Under the pieces are notes generated by a model. It was given only the letters and a program-made list of their open reading frames with translations, was not told the origin of the DNA and searched no databases. A stretch of DNA of 60,215 nucleotides. Source: Cristatella mucedo. Lineage: Eukaryota > Bryozoa > Phylactolaemata > Cristatellidae. Positions 21,091-32,377 of the stretch are shown piece by piece (the stretch's first letter is position 1; the number at the start of each line of letters is the position of its first letter). Position numbers and translations under genes: made by a program. The stretch covers positions 1 to 60,215 of the forward strand of contig WPIO01000287.1 of assembly GCA_009760855.2 (NCBI GenBank), written 5' to 3'.

Positions 21091-21719
21091 TCAGCTGTTG
21101 ATGTTGGCTGTTCTGCCGATACGGCGCTTGATACCTAGTGTTGCATTTGTAGTCGCTATGCTAGCTCAACGCCGCCTCATGCATGAGTTACTTGTGTTGC
21201 TGCTGGGCACTTGTGATCCTAATGTCACATGGAGTTTAGTTTGATATTATGCTAGCGACGTAGCTCGCGAACAGGCCTGTACTGTTCCTCTGCTAACTCA
21301 CTGGCGAACAGCTATTGAGAGTATCATCGGAACAGGTCAGTGCAGAGGTTGGATGTATCATCTGGCAGGGCCGGTGCACAGCTGTGGTCCGCTTCTGATA
21401 AGGCTTGGACACAGGCAGGTATTGTTCGTACTGCTAACCCACTGGTGGGTGAAAACACTTTGGATTCATCACCTGGCTGTGCCAGTTCGCAGCTGTGGTC
21501 GAGGCGTCCGACTCGAATAGGAGAGATGGGCTAAGGGAGTGGTGCTTCCCTCTGCTCCATGCGTCGCAGAAAAAACTGTTGGTGCTGATCATCGGCTGGC
21601 GTTCTGTGGGGTGTGCAAACCAAACAACACTCATTAAACCATGATTCCATATCATATAACCCATAAACCGAAAAACCATAAACCCGCAATAGGCCATGAA
21701 AGCACAGGCGGGACTAAAT
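21091..21719. other. Mixed repeat-like, GC-richer sequence
   Basis: Two related motifs (ccggtgcacagctgtggtcc near 21369 and gttcgcagctgtggtcgagg near 21484) recur in inverted form near 24200-24320, so this is probably part of a dispersed repeat of unknown class. No gene was recognised. Confidence 0.4.
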
Positions 21720-22198
21720 CTGTCGTGGAAACGTCCTAACTAGGAGGAAAGTCGACGTTAATCCAGAGGGAATTCTGCCGTGTAAATGCCAAGTAGCAGC
21801 AACTTATGCGAAAGCCGCAGAGAGGGTGACCTGACATCACTACTCACGTGATCTGTCGTTTGTCGACCACGTGCCCTATGTAGGGGGAGCTGTTTTCCCG
21901 TAAGAGTGTTTGTCTCAATGTGACCGCTAAGAGTGGCGGTAGCATCAAACTAGACGTGCAGTGACATTGTGCCCCCACAAATAAAGTTCGGTAAAATCCC
22001 ATGAAGGTGATTTATGACTCGATCGAGTGAATGTCGACGAACTCACCTCCCACACACTAACGATCTCAAGGGCCGCGCCTGGGATGCTCGTTAGTCGGGA
22101 CGACCCACTTGTCAAGCACTGTCGCTCGCAAACGCCCAGTAAATTGCGGCAGGCGTTCGTGCATCAGCTAAAGCGCGCGACATATCCGCAAGCGTTCG
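21720..22198 (+). mobile_element. LTR-like fragment related to the solo LTRs
   Basis: The part aactagacgtgcagtgacat...aataaagttcggtaaaatcc (about 21946-21999) matches the end of the solo LTRs at 25966 and 53562, including AATAAA. Borders are unclear; the right side meets LINE A at 22199. It appears to be a different, more diverged LTR subfamily. Confidence 0.45.
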
Positions 22199-23712
22199 GC
22201 TGAACTCATGTATCGAAACCTCACACCTTACTAGTAAGTTCCAGTCTGGCTTTAGAGCTAATCACTCCACAGAGTCAGCATTGCTTAGGGTATACAACGA
22301 CCGACTTAGGAATGCAGACATGGGTAGAGTGTCTCTGCTTGTTTTGCTTGATCTTTTGGCAGCTTTTGATACCATCGATCCTAAAGTTCTTGTGGAGCGC
22401 CTCTCATCTCGCCTGGGCATCACTGGCACTGCTCAGCAGTGGTTCAGGTCCTATCTCAGTGGGAGAATCCAGAGTATTGACGTGAATGGACAAAGATCAT
22501 CTGAAGTACCTCTGAAATATGGAGTACCTCAGGGCTCAGTGCTAGGTCCGGTTCTTTTCACGGCTTATACTCTGCCTCTTGCTGATGTGATTGCCAAGCA
22601 CAATCTATGCTTTCACTTCTATGCGGATGACACTCAGTTGTACCTTTGCTTTGATCCCTCCTAGGCTTCGAGCACCTCAAATTCTCTCAACTCACTTGCT
22701 GCATGCGTTGATGACATCCGCACATGGATGGAAGACATTTTCTAAAACTAAACGATGATAAAACTAACTTACTAGTTATTGGCAAACTCAGTGTGATTCG
22801 GAGATTGGAAAGGCTGTCTCTCAAAATTGGCTCTGCCAGCATATTTCCAGTTGAATCAGCTCGAAATCTAGGTGTCATATTCCAAAGCGACCTCTCGTTA
22901 GACGACCATATCAGCTCCATGGTCAAATCCGCCTATTTTCAGCTTCATAACATTGATAAAATTCGGGCTTGTTTAGATAAGGATACCACGTCCAAGTTGG
23001 TCCATACATTCGTGACATCCAGTCTCGACTTCTGCAACTCACTGCTTACTGGCCAACCGGCATGTGCGATCAGGCGATTGCAGCTGGTGCAAAACTCGGC
23101 AGCTATGCTTGTCTGTCGTGAGAGTCGCCGTTGCCACATTTATCCACTTCTCGCCGACCTGCACTGGCTACCAGTCAAGCAACGGATTGACTTCAAGTTA
23201 TTGTCGCTCACTCTTAGGTCCCTTCATTCTATGGCTCCAGCCTATCTCTCAGATATACTACCCCATCAGGCCAAGCATCGTTCCACCCGCTTTTCGGAAT
23301 CCAACAGTCTAGAAATACCTCGTACAAACCTTAAATCCTTTGCAGACCGTGCCTTTAGTTCGTATGCTCCCAAAGCCTGGAACTCCCTTCCGACCTGCGT
23401 CAGAACATCCCCTGACCTGACCACATTTAAAAGGAACTTAAAAACACACCTATTTAGGACAGCATTTAGTGGGTCCCTGTGATTCGTCCTTGATTTACTT
23501 ATGCGTGCTGACCCTGTGCACTCTGCCACCAACCACATTTGCATGCTGACCCTGTGCATGTCACCCGTAACCATTTTATTCATTTTGTTTGTTTTTCAAG
23601 CATGATTTTACTTACCATTCAATTGCATTACACTTTGCAGCAAATGTAAAGCGCCTAGAAAGAGATTGAGTTCTCTTAGGGCGCTTTATCAAGTGCATTA
23701 TAATTAATATTA
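22199..23712 (+). mobile_element. LINE family A with RT, C-terminus and tail
   Basis: On the plus strand are the region before the RT (SSQSGFRANHSTESALLRV-like), LLVLLDLLAAFDTIDPKVLV, PQGSVLGPVLF, FYADDTQLY (22600-22655), a stop replacing a Gln codon near 22663, a frameshift near 22735, then a long C-terminal frame to 23482. The 3' UTR, hairpin and (ATT)n tail end at about 23712. The 5' side is truncated or cut by the LTR-like sequence. Confidence 0.9.
22724..23482 (+). pseudogene. LINE family A C-terminal ORF2 piece (252 codons)
   Basis: It reads from LKLNDDKTNLLVIGKLSVI through NLGVIFQSDLSLDDHI and LLADLHWLPVKQRIDFKLLS to AWNSLPTCVRTSPDLTTF. It is separated from the RT core by a frameshift. 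It is a remnant of the copy at 22199-23712. Confidence 0.85.
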
Positions 23713-25097
23713 TTAATATTCGGCCTTACGGAATGGCCCAGAGTAACCACATGCTAGCGTTTCGGGTAGCATATAATATTCTCTCCGTCGGCCTCGTTAT
23801 ATGGGCGAACCGAAGCTCAGCTACATTGTCAGCTCCAGCTATCCTAATCACAAGCTACGGTTCACTAGCGTTGCCGAGTGCCAGGGGTCACAGGCTATTT
23901 CCAGCCAAACCCTGCCATGCTCCGGCCACGCCGTCCCTCGCCCTGCCGTAGAGCTAGGGTAAGACGAGCTGCCGTCATGTTAACCCTCTTTATATTAACG
24001 CATGCGCCAACAACAACAGGGGAACTAAACAAGTCTACAGGGAGGGTTTGATTCGCACAGCAGAGAGCCAGTCGATGCCATACACCAATAGTTTATTACG
24101 ATGCACGGAGCAGAAGGGCACACGGCTACCATCGGCCCCTTCTCCCACTCGATTCCCCTCTCCTCGACTCCCCCCACTGTTGGTGTACCCTGGTCGACCC
24201 CGATGATTAATCGAGGAGGACCACAACTGTGCTCTGGCCGCGCCTGTTGGTGAATCTACCACCTGTACATCAGCGGGTTACCGGCCTGTGGCCATGCCAC
24301 ATCACAGGCGGACCGCAGCTGTGCACTGGCCCCTCTGGTTGATGCTTCTAACAGCTCACTGGGGGCTTACAGGAGGAGCCTGCATACAATGCATACATAA
24401 TACGAACTACAGTTCCTATACACAGTACAGTATGGGGGCGCAAGACGACGCAGCAAGCGGGAACAAACGTGTTGGTTCGTCAGTCAGCTTCAGCAGTCCC
24501 GCCGTTGTACCGACTCCGAATCCAACAGTACGAGCGTGCACCGTAAAAGATCCGGCTGGCTGAGTAACTGCTTGGCTAGTCGGAATCGAAGTCCACCACA
24601 GTCGAGAGCTTCCGCAAAAAGACGCCAACACACGGGGGGGGTCACTAACACGCTACACGGGAAACCCGGAATATACAAGTCACAACAATGTGCGTCACAA
24701 AAGTCACAAAAATCTCCAGCTCAACTCGGGCATTCGTTATCTTGCGTGCGTGGCCGCATCGCCGGAGCACGCCTGCAACCATACGGGTGCGTAACTCGGC
24801 GAGACCGCGAGCCTCCACCACGGCTTACTCGGCCAACTTCTACCCACGAGCCGCGGTGACCGCTCGTCACCGCACATCGGGCAATGCCATAGGCCTGACC
24901 CCGGCTTAGCCGGTGACCCTTATCCGCAATACAGCCGTCCGGTCTTAGCCAACCGAACCAAACCTGGGTACACTAGGACTTGATGAGAAAAGATGACGGC
25001 GTCCCACTCGCAGCAATGCAGGCCAGAGACTGTCAGCTGTTATCACAGAAAATCTGTAAAGCAGCGTTTACATGGCCAACGTTTTTCCTGACCGACT
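23713..25097. other. GC-rich region of unknown repeats
   Basis: This 1.4-kb stretch is GC- and CpG-richer than the surroundings. The part at 24200-24320 contains inverted relatives of the motifs at 21369 and 21484 (cacaactgtgctctggccgc; gaccgcagctgtgcactggc). Short overlapping frames on both strands have no domain. It may be LTR-retrotransposon or satellite debris. Confidence 0.35.
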
Positions 25098-25240
25098 CCT
25101 ACTTTCCTCCTATGTATCTCAGTCTGTAGCTCCACAAAGTCATAAAGACCGTGTGGGTGTTACGCAGGAGAGTTTTGTATAGCGCACTCACTGCCTAAGC
25201 GGCTTTCGGTACGCATTCGGTAGCCAACAGATTAGTATGT
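25098..25240 (-). mobile_element. LINE family B 3' end
   Basis: Read on the minus strand it has the family B 3' UTR (gccgcttaggcagtgagtgc, aaaactctcctgcgtaacac, ttatgactttgtggagctac). The (ACATT)n tail is reduced. Confidence 0.75.
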
Positions 25241-25252
25241 TTACGTGATAAT

Positions 25253-25965
25253 TACAATAATAATTATACACTTGATAAAGCGCCCTCTGAGAACTCAATC
25301 TCTCTCTCTCTCTCTCTAGGCGCTTTAAATTTGCTGCAAAGGGAAATGCAATTGAATGGTGAGTAATATCATGCTTGAAAAACAAGCAAAATGAATGACA
25401 TGGTTAGGGGTGACATGCACAGGGTCAGCATGCAAATGTGGTTAGTAGCAGCATGCACAGTGTCAGCACGCATAAGCACATCAAGGACGAATCACAGGGA
25501 CCCACTAAATGCTGTTCTAAATTGGTGTTTTTAAGTTCTTTTTTAATGTGGTCAGGTTAGGGGATGATCTGACGCTGGTCGGGATGGAGTTCCAGGCTTT
25601 GGGAGCATACGAACTAAATGCACGGTTTCCATACGATTTGAGGTTTGTATGAGGTATTTGTAGACTGTTGGATTCCGAAAAGCGGGCGGTACGATGCTTG
25701 GCCTGATGGGGGAGTATATCTGAGAGATAGGCTGGAGCCAAAGAATGAAGGGAGCTAAAAGTGAGCGACAATACTTTGAAGTCAATCCGTTGCTTGACTG
25801 GTAGCCCGTGCAGGTCGTTGAGAAGTGGTGTGATGGGGCAACTGCGACGTTTACGACAGACAAGCCTAGCTGTGGAGTTTTGCACCAGCTGCAATCGCCT
25901 GATCGCACATGCCGGTAGGCCAGTAAGCAGTGAGTTGAGGAAGTCGTGACAGGATGTCACGAATG
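25253..25965 (-). mobile_element. LINE family A, 3' part, interrupted by solo LTR
   Basis: The tail, a hairpin extended by a (tc)n expansion, the 3' UTR and the C-terminal domain (FLNSLLTGLPACAIRRLQLV, LHGLPVKQRIDFKVLSLTF, AWNSIPTSVRSSPNL) reach the gatgtcacgaatg point. The LTR is inserted there. The element continues at 27165 with atgcatagaccaacttggac. Confidence 0.9.
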
Positions 25966-27164
25966 TGTAGCGCCCTGCTGGCCTTGGCTGAATTTTAGCA
26001 CGAACAAAAGCTGTTCGGAGGCGGGCTAGAACTCCTTTGTCTTGGAGCAGTGAGCCAGAGAGGAGCGTCAGTGCGGTTAGAGAGGAAGCGCTTAAGAGCA
26101 AGCCAGGAAGCTCTCTGACCAGCGGTGGCGAGTCGGCCTTTGGAATTGGTCCGATACCCGCGGGAGCGGCTGATCGATGATGGCTGGCCTGTCAACCTTC
26201 GCCATCACTCTGTCCAAAAAGAATCGTCTGGAACCCATTCGCCATTCAAGCTGGACAGAGGGGACATTCCAGTGGCCTAGTGCCGGTATTAATTCCTCAC
26301 CGTAATGGACCATGGTGTTGGGCCCAATACCACTAAGCTCTTGCCCCATTGTCTCAGCCAAGTATTTAAGAGTCGAGCGACGCTCGCTCTGGGTCTTTTG
26401 CCTCGTGTCTTTTGTCTTTGGTCCGGCTCTGCGCCTCGACGCCGTCGGGCACTCGTTTCTCTGAAAGCGAGGGAGGAGGGCGGGCTGTCCGCCGACGATG
26501 GATGGAACAGGACGAGACAGCGCTAGGAGGATTCGGTGGAACTCCACCGAACACTGTCGTATCGCGCCCGAGCTGGCATTTTGTGTTCTTTCGTGTTTTG
26601 TGTGTTGGCGCTAGCACGTGGTCTCGGCATAGGGATTTGCCGGTGCGAGCTAGGCGTAGTTGGCGTCTGTGGAGCCCTAGTTCTCCGGGTAGGGTTTGGG
26701 CTCGGGCTCGCGCTTCAGTGTTGAGGAGTATTCCCTCCGCAAGAGTGTGCAAGTTGGCGTGTTTGGGGTATTCCCTCGGCACAGGTGGGAACGGATTTCT
26801 AGTTCACCGGCTGGGTTTAGGGTCCGGGTCACGCTTAGTGTGGAGGAGTATTCCCTCCGCAAGAGTGTTAGTGCAGTTGAGAGTGTGCGAGGAGTGTGGA
26901 GATAAAGCTGAACTAGACGCGCAGCGACTTTGTGCGCTTGCGAATAAAGTTCAGTAAAATCCCCAATCTGTGTGTCTTGCTTCCAATTCACGCCTTGGAC
27001 TCGCGACCCCCTTTAGTAACGGTAAGCAGGTCAGAGCCAGAAACGCTCGTTTCGTGGCGGCCAGCTTATTGCGCGTAGGCGCGCACCGAACGGCATTAGG
27101 CGATAGGCTACGCCGCTGGGTAAGCGGCATGTCAAGCTTACCCCGCCGAGCCTTCGGCGTTACA
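25966..27164 (+). mobile_element. Solo LTR 1 (1199 bp)
   Basis: It starts TGTAGCGCC and ends GGCGTTACA (short inverted ends, TG...CA). It is flanked by the direct repeat AATG (25962-25965 and 27165-27168) and splits a LINE A at a point known from other copies. A TATA-like tatttaag lies at 26363-26370 and AATAAA at 26943-26948, as expected for an LTR promoter and polyadenylation site. Three copies of a ggagtattccctccgca-type motif lie between. No gag/pol sequence is present, so it is a solo LTR, most like Ty3-type elements. Confidence 0.85.
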
Positions 27165-27490
27165 AATGCATAGACCAACTTGGACGTGGTATCCTTATCT
27201 AAACAACCCTGAATTTTAGCAATGTTAAGAAGCTGAAAATAGGCAGATTTGACTGTGGAGCTGATATGGTCGTCTAACGAGAGGTCGCTTTGGAATATGA
27301 CACCTAGATTTCGAGTTGATTCAACTGGAGATATGCTGGCAGAGCCAATTTTAAGCGTCGGCCTTTCCAATTTGTGAATCGCACTGGGTCGAAAAATAAC
27401 TATTAATTTAGTTTTATCATCGTTAAGTTTTAGAATTTTTGCTGCCATCCACATCAGATTTCATCAATACATTCAGCAAGTGAGTTGATA
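27165..27490 (-). mobile_element. LINE family A, 5' part of the interrupted copy
   Basis: This continues the element at 25253-25965. It encodes KLNDDKTKLIVIFRPSAIHK and NLGVIFQSDLSLDDHISSTV and is truncated at about 27490, inside the RT thumb region. Confidence 0.88.
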
Positions 27491-27494
27491 ATAT

Positions 27495-27775
27495 AATTAT
27501 ATAATATCATTCATTTGTATTGCGCCCTAAGAGAATTTAATCTCTATCCAGGCACTTCACAAATGTCTCGGGGCTCGAGTTGACCACCTCAGCTACGCCT
27601 TGGTAGGGGTGAGCACCTTAACAGCTGGACCAAACCAGCTTGGCACAGATTCGATGGCCTATATAGCCCGGCCCACAGCCCGTGCTCTAATCCGGGAGGC
27701 TGCTATGAAAGACGGTTTCCCGGAGACGCCAAACCAACACTTGCAGAAGTTGAGCTCGCCGTTGCAGTCATTATT
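27495..27775 (-). mobile_element. tRNA-derived SINE with LINE-like 3' tail
   Basis: On the minus strand a tRNA-like head is present (agctggtttggtccagctgt with box A-like sequence; ggtggtcaactcgagcccc as box B-like). The 3' end is tgcctggatagagattaaat, tctcttagggcgcaatacaa. This end mirrors the terminal hairpin of LINE A (gcgcctagaaagagattgag, ctctgagggcgctttatcaa). It therefore probably used the LINE A machinery through a shared tail. Confidence 0.6.
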
Positions 27776-28159
27776 GTAGATTAGTATGAGAAGAATATAA
27801 ATAAAAGGAAGAAATGCATTTTCAGCAATACTAAGCCATGTGGGCCGTTACGGATCAAAGGGTGTGTAGTGCTAAGTAATGTGCGTCATTACGGGTTTAT
27901 TGGAGATAAATAAACGAAGGCACGGCGTCTTCTTTGTTTTCAACTACTTACTCTGAACATATCAACAACTCCAGCCAACGTACGTCAGCCATTTTAATTT
28001 AGGCTGTAGGATGTACAGGAGGGTATGCCATGAGCACTGGGGGTTTCGATTGATCGGCTGGACTAACTAGGAGCCAAAAAGTAAAAGCAGATTCTCCTTG
28101 ATGAGATCTGTAGACTTTTCTCCCCCTCCCCAAAAATAAATGTGGTGATGTATGGTTGT
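27776..28159. other. Unique sequence, no gene recognised
   Basis: AT-rich to mixed sequence upstream of the CpG-rich region; nothing recognisable. Confidence 0.4.
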
Positions 28160-29212
28160 ACTGCAGGGGCTCGTGGGCGCGAGATGGTGCGACGAAGACC
28201 TAAGCCCTCACAAACGAGTCGTGGCGTTGTCGACGACGGCTGTATTATGTGATCTAGCAGCCGTTGTGCGTGCTGCTCCGGAGCACGTGGTGTTGAGAGA
28301 GAGAAGAGAGTGGATAGCGTGCGTGCAGGCCGACGCACTAGCAGAAAGTGAACTGAGCGGCAAAGAACGCGTTACTTGCCGGCAAGGAGCGTTCCCGGTT
28401 GGCGGACGGAACCTCGGCTGTGGTGGAACCACGTGACGGCGATGACACGCCCACAGTACAGTGCCCGCGAGCGCGATAGCGAAGCTTCGAAGAACGCAGC
28501 CCATAAGCGAGTTGTGGCGATGACAACGACGGCTGAATTGTACCACGCGTAGGCAAAAAAGCGAGCGAGTTTACATACAGATGTCGAAGCCGTCGCATTG
28601 GCTGCCCTTGGGTGTCAGGAGAGAAAAGAGAGAAACCGCGCAGTTGAGAGCGAGGGGATGGTTGGCGTAGAGGCCGACGCACTGACAGAAAGTAGTTCTT
28701 TGCAAGACTAGCGCAGCTGAATCGTTGCAATTAAACTGAGCTTAGTTAGCTGAGAGCGCCCGACTGCAATGCCCAGCGAGTCGGTACGCAGCACGCCCGT
28801 TGGTAGGGCGGAGAGGCGGTACGGGCGGTTCGTCTGGGTCGGTATAACAGCGTGGCGTGGCCGCGCCCATTGGATGACGCAGTTGCCTATATCTGTTGGA
28901 AATCGGTCCAAAATCTGTGCAGAAGTCTGCTGTTTACATAATTTAGCCAAAATCCTTAATAAGCAGCGTTCTTGAATACAATTATTGAATTCCAAAACGG
29001 GGAAGTCCCAGGCACAATGTCGCCTCCATGACATCCAGTTTTTGTAGGTCGGTTCCTGATTGGTCCTCAGACCGGAAGCTTCCGATCCGGTTGAAAGTAG
29101 TGCGGTAGTAGTGTGTCAATAGTCAGTCGCTAAGCGCCGGACTACCCGGTATTGGCCGTTCATCCAGACTTCTAATTTACCAGTTTTGGATTTATTGATT
29201 CCAGCAGAAACC
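28160..29212 (+). promoter_or_regulatory. CpG-rich promoter-like region upstream of signal-peptide exon
   Basis: CpG dinucleotides are dense from about 28160 to 28900, unlike neighbouring DNA. An imperfect duplication is visible: acgagtcgtggcgttgtcga at about 28215 against gcgagttgtggcgatgacaa at 28507, and gaggccgacgcactgacaga at 28670 against caggccgacgcactagcaga at 28326. Nearer the exon are inverted CCAAT boxes (attgg at 28869-28873 and 29059-29063), tgacgc at 28875, and the palindrome-like ETS pair accggaagcttccgatccgg at 29071-29090. No TATA box is seen. Transcription probably starts at about 29100-29140. Confidence 0.5.
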
Positions 29213-29276
29213 ATGCCATCGGAATTGATCTTCATTATTATCGTCGTAGCCCTCGTCCCTCCAACTTGCAGCGAAC
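29213..29276 (+). CDS. Signal-peptide first exon, phase 1 donor
   Basis: ATG in good context (gaaaccATGc) opens 21 codons reading MPSELIFIIIVVALVPPTCS then E. This has a polar start, a hydrophobic core of about 12 residues and a small-residue cleavage region, a typical secretory signal. A strong GTAAGTGAGG donor at 29277 ends the exon after one base of the next codon. Phase 1 is the usual exit phase of signal-peptide exons and fits exons X1, Y1 and Y2. The next in-phase candidate downstream is Y2 (38737-39150), which would imply a 9.5-kb intron filled with repeats. It is too short to identify the protein. Confidence 0.65.
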
Positions 29277-30032
29277 GTAAGTGAGGCTTACTGCCTGATA
29301 ACGGCCGCGCGGCTGCTACCAATTCCAACTAGCGCTTTGCGTTTTCTTTTTTGTGGCGCTGTCTAGCTGACATTAGGTTTAGCTATGAGTAGCCGAGCTG
29401 CTTCACGAGCCAATTTATCGATCGCTCGTTTTCCTCTTACACTTCAGTTCCGGCATATCGCGCCGTTATCGCTGTAGTAGCCAGGGTGCAGCTGGACTTC
29501 GTCCTGAACGAATCACTTCCTGCTTAGAGGTCGTTTTCGGTCTTTACGCCATTGTTCGCCGTACCGCTCCAGCATTTCAGGTGTACCACTTTCATGCCGA
29601 TGGCTTTTGCGTCAAGCTCGTGCACTACTTCGCAAATGCGGATTTCCGGATGTTGCAACGCCCCAGAACATTCTCATCTGTCACTTCTTGAGTAAAGCTG
29701 AAATAGTTATGATTCTTGTAACATTCCTTACAGTCCGTGACCGTGCTTGCCATAGGTTAAAGGCGAGCTGATCCAACAGGCAACAATTGATATTGTGGCA
29801 GAAGAGCCTTGATGGCTTTCACCTATGCTGAGACACCAATGAGAGCCCTTTTAATAACAGCATACCTTGCAGCTGCATTTGCTGGTGTTTGTGCGTTAGC
29901 ACACACATCTTGTTACTGTGTGAGGGTGCACCTCGAAATACTGTGATCCCCTTGTTTCAAAGAAGAAGGTATGGTTGTAAGTTATAAATAGATCTTGTTT
30001 GTTGGGACATCCATGACCTTAACCAGTGGTTA
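29277..30032 (+). other. Start of intron 1, unique
   Basis: No gene or repeat was recognised until the LINE tail at 30033. The sequence is compatible with an intron after the donor at 29277. Confidence 0.45.
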
Positions 30033-30262
30033 ATAATAATAATAATAATGCACTTGATAAAGCGCCCTCAGAGAACTCAATCTCTCTCTAGGCGCTTTAC
30101 ATTTGCTGCAAAGGGAAATGCAATTGAATGGTGAGTAATATCATGCTTGTTAAAAAAACATGAATAACATGGTTAGGGATGACGACATGCACAGGGTCAG
30201 CATGCAAATGTGGTTAGTGGCAGCATGCACAGCGTCAGCGCGCATAAGCACATGAAGGACGA
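30033..30262 (-). mobile_element. LINE family A 3' end
   Basis: The (aat)n tail, intact hairpin and 3' UTR up to gcacatgaaggacgaat are present. It is a short 5'-truncated copy. Confidence 0.85.
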
Positions 30263-30284
30263 ATGAGTTACTGTGCCTTTAATA

Positions 30285-31110
30285 AAGGGCTTAAGTTGTC
30301 ATTCACCATTCTGCCTCTGCACCCACTGTTGCATGTCTCCACTTTCAGGAGTCGTCGTAATAATGATGAGACATTTGTAAGGTGGTGGAAGAGAACTAAA
30401 TCCCTTTCCGGGCTCTTAACATGTGCCGAAAGTATAGCCGAAAAGTATATGCCGAAAAGTATATAAGTAGTATGCCGAAAGTATAGTCGATTGTTTAAGA
30501 TTGGTTACTAAAAGTGTCCGCACACGTAAGCATTTAAAGGAAAATTCTCTTAGACCCAGTAAATCCTGTGGGGATCCAATTGGTTTTCGGCTTCATTTTA
30601 AATGTCGTGTCAAGGGATGCCATAGTGTCAGATAGATGCAAGTCCCAGACTCTGGGAGCATAGGAACTAAAGGCATGATCTACAAAAGGCTTGAGGTTGT
30701 TTAGAGCCACAGCTAAACGACTTGTGTCGGTTGAGGTGGTACGTTGTAAAGTGTCACTAAAATTATGGTGTGTTAAAGTGTGTAACAGACCCTTGAAGAT
30801 TGGTATGCTGCTTGATTGAAAGATGGAGCTGGTCGGTGAGTAGTGACATAATGTGGTAGTTTCAACGTACACGACAGACAACCCTAGCTGCAGAGCACCA
30901 ACCCTAGTCTTGTTTGAGCGTACAGGAAAAGCCGGAACTAGTGAGTTACAGAATTCCATGTGGATGGTCACAAGCACACTGATCTGCTTGGTTGTGGTGT
31001 CCTCTTTTTAGCAAGCCTAAATGACTTAAGCATATGGAGCTGAAAGTGGGTAGATCTCGGAGCTAGTATGGTGGTCAAGTGAGTCATGTTATATTTTGAA
31101 ATATGAAGAC
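30285..31110 (-). mobile_element. Old LINE relic (third family, C)
   Basis: The minus strand keeps the outline of the LINE C-terminal domain: MEFCNSLVPAFP, LQLGLSVVYVETTTLCHYSP and AFSSYAPRVWDLHLSDTMAS (30534-30977). It differs strongly from A and B and has a hairpin-like end (gaactaaatccctttccggg) at about 30390. Confidence 0.6.
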
Positions 31111-31231
31111 ATTGAAAATACTGTGCCTTAACCTTTACCCATTCCATTCACATTCAAAAAATTTCAAGCCAGTATTACACCACTAACTCACAACCCAAAA
31201 ATGGTATGTTGTCTTTTGATTGGTGCTGCCT

Positions 31232-31235
<4 letters not shown>

Positions 31236-31312
<77 letters not shown>
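31236..31312. repeat. (GT)n microsatellite
   Basis: About 38 GT units, continuing impurely to 31332. Together with the tract at 32336-32454 it flanks a LINE A insertion, which suggests one original GT-rich tract. Confidence 0.95.
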
Positions 31313-31332
31313 TGTGCGTGCACGTGTGTGCG

Positions 31333-32311
31333 TAATAGTAATAATAAAAATAATAATAATGCACTTCATAAAGTGTACTCGGAGAACTCAATCTCTTTCT
31401 AGGCGCTTTACATTTGCTGCAAAGGGAAACACAATTGAATGGTGAGTAATATCATGCTTGATAAACAACATTAATGACATGGTTAAGGGTGACATGCACA
31501 GGGTCAGCACGCAAATGTGGTTAGTGGCAGCGCGCACAGTGACAGCACTCATAAGCACATGAAGGACGAATCACAGGGACCCACTAAATGCTGTCCCAAA
31601 TAGGTGTTTTAAGTACTTTTTAAATGTAGTCAAGTCAGGGGATGTTTTAATGAAAGTCGGGAGTGAGTTCCGGGCTTTGGGAGCATACGAGCTAAATGCA
31701 CGGTCTCCAAAGGATTTGAGGTGTGTACGAGGTATTTGTAGACTGTTGGATTCCGAAAAGTGGGTGGTACGATGCTTGGCCTGGTAGGGGAGTAGATCTG
31801 AGAGAAAGGCTAGAGCCAAAGAATGAAGTGACCTAAAAGAGAGCAACAAAACCTTGAAGTCGATCCGTTGCTTGACTGGTAGCCAGTGCAGGTCGACGAG
31901 AAGTGGTATGATGTGGCAACTGCAACGCTCACGACAGACAAGCCTAGCTGCAGAGTTTTGCTCCAGCTGTATGCGCCTGATCGCTCATGCTGGTAGGCCA
32001 GTAAGGAGAGAGTTACAGAAGTCAAGACGGGATGTCACGAATGCATGGACCAACTTAGACGTGGTATCCTTATCTAAACAACCCGAATTTTAGCAATGTT
32101 ATGCAGCTGAAAGTAGGAGATTTGATTGTGGAGCTGATGTGGTCGTCTAGCGAGAGGTCACTTTAAAATATGACACCTAGATTTCGAGCTGATTCAACAG
32201 GAGATAGGATGGCAGAGCCAATTTTGAGCGTCAGCCTTTCCATTTTCTGAATCACACTGGGTATGCCCATAACTAGTAAGTTAAGTTTTATCATCGTTTA
32301 GTTTTAGAAAA
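31333..32311 (-). mobile_element. LINE family A inserted in a GT-rich tract
   Basis: The tail, hairpin, 3' UTR and C-terminal domain up to the KLNDDKT region are present. Flanking acgtgtgtgcg (31322-31332) and acgtgtatgcg (32321-32331) form a probable 11-bp target duplication with one mismatch. Confidence 0.88.
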
Positions 32312-32335
32312 CTTACGTGTACGTGTATGCGCGCA

Positions 32336-32377
32336 TGTGTGTGCATGTGTGTGCATGTGTGTGCGTGTGTGTGCGTG

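Noticed and set aside
26092-26991. Overlapping frames of 100-180 codons within the solo LTRs (also 53786-54720)
   Set aside because: Frames open on both strands because the LTR is GC-rich. None encodes gag, protease, RT or other recognisable product.
31175-31445. Open frames of alternating Cys-Val or Thr-His residues over (GT)n tracts, also at 32313-32666, 9950-10213 and 47051-47398 (Tyr-Ile)
   Set aside because: They are translations of microsatellites, open on several frames at once, and carry no gene signal.
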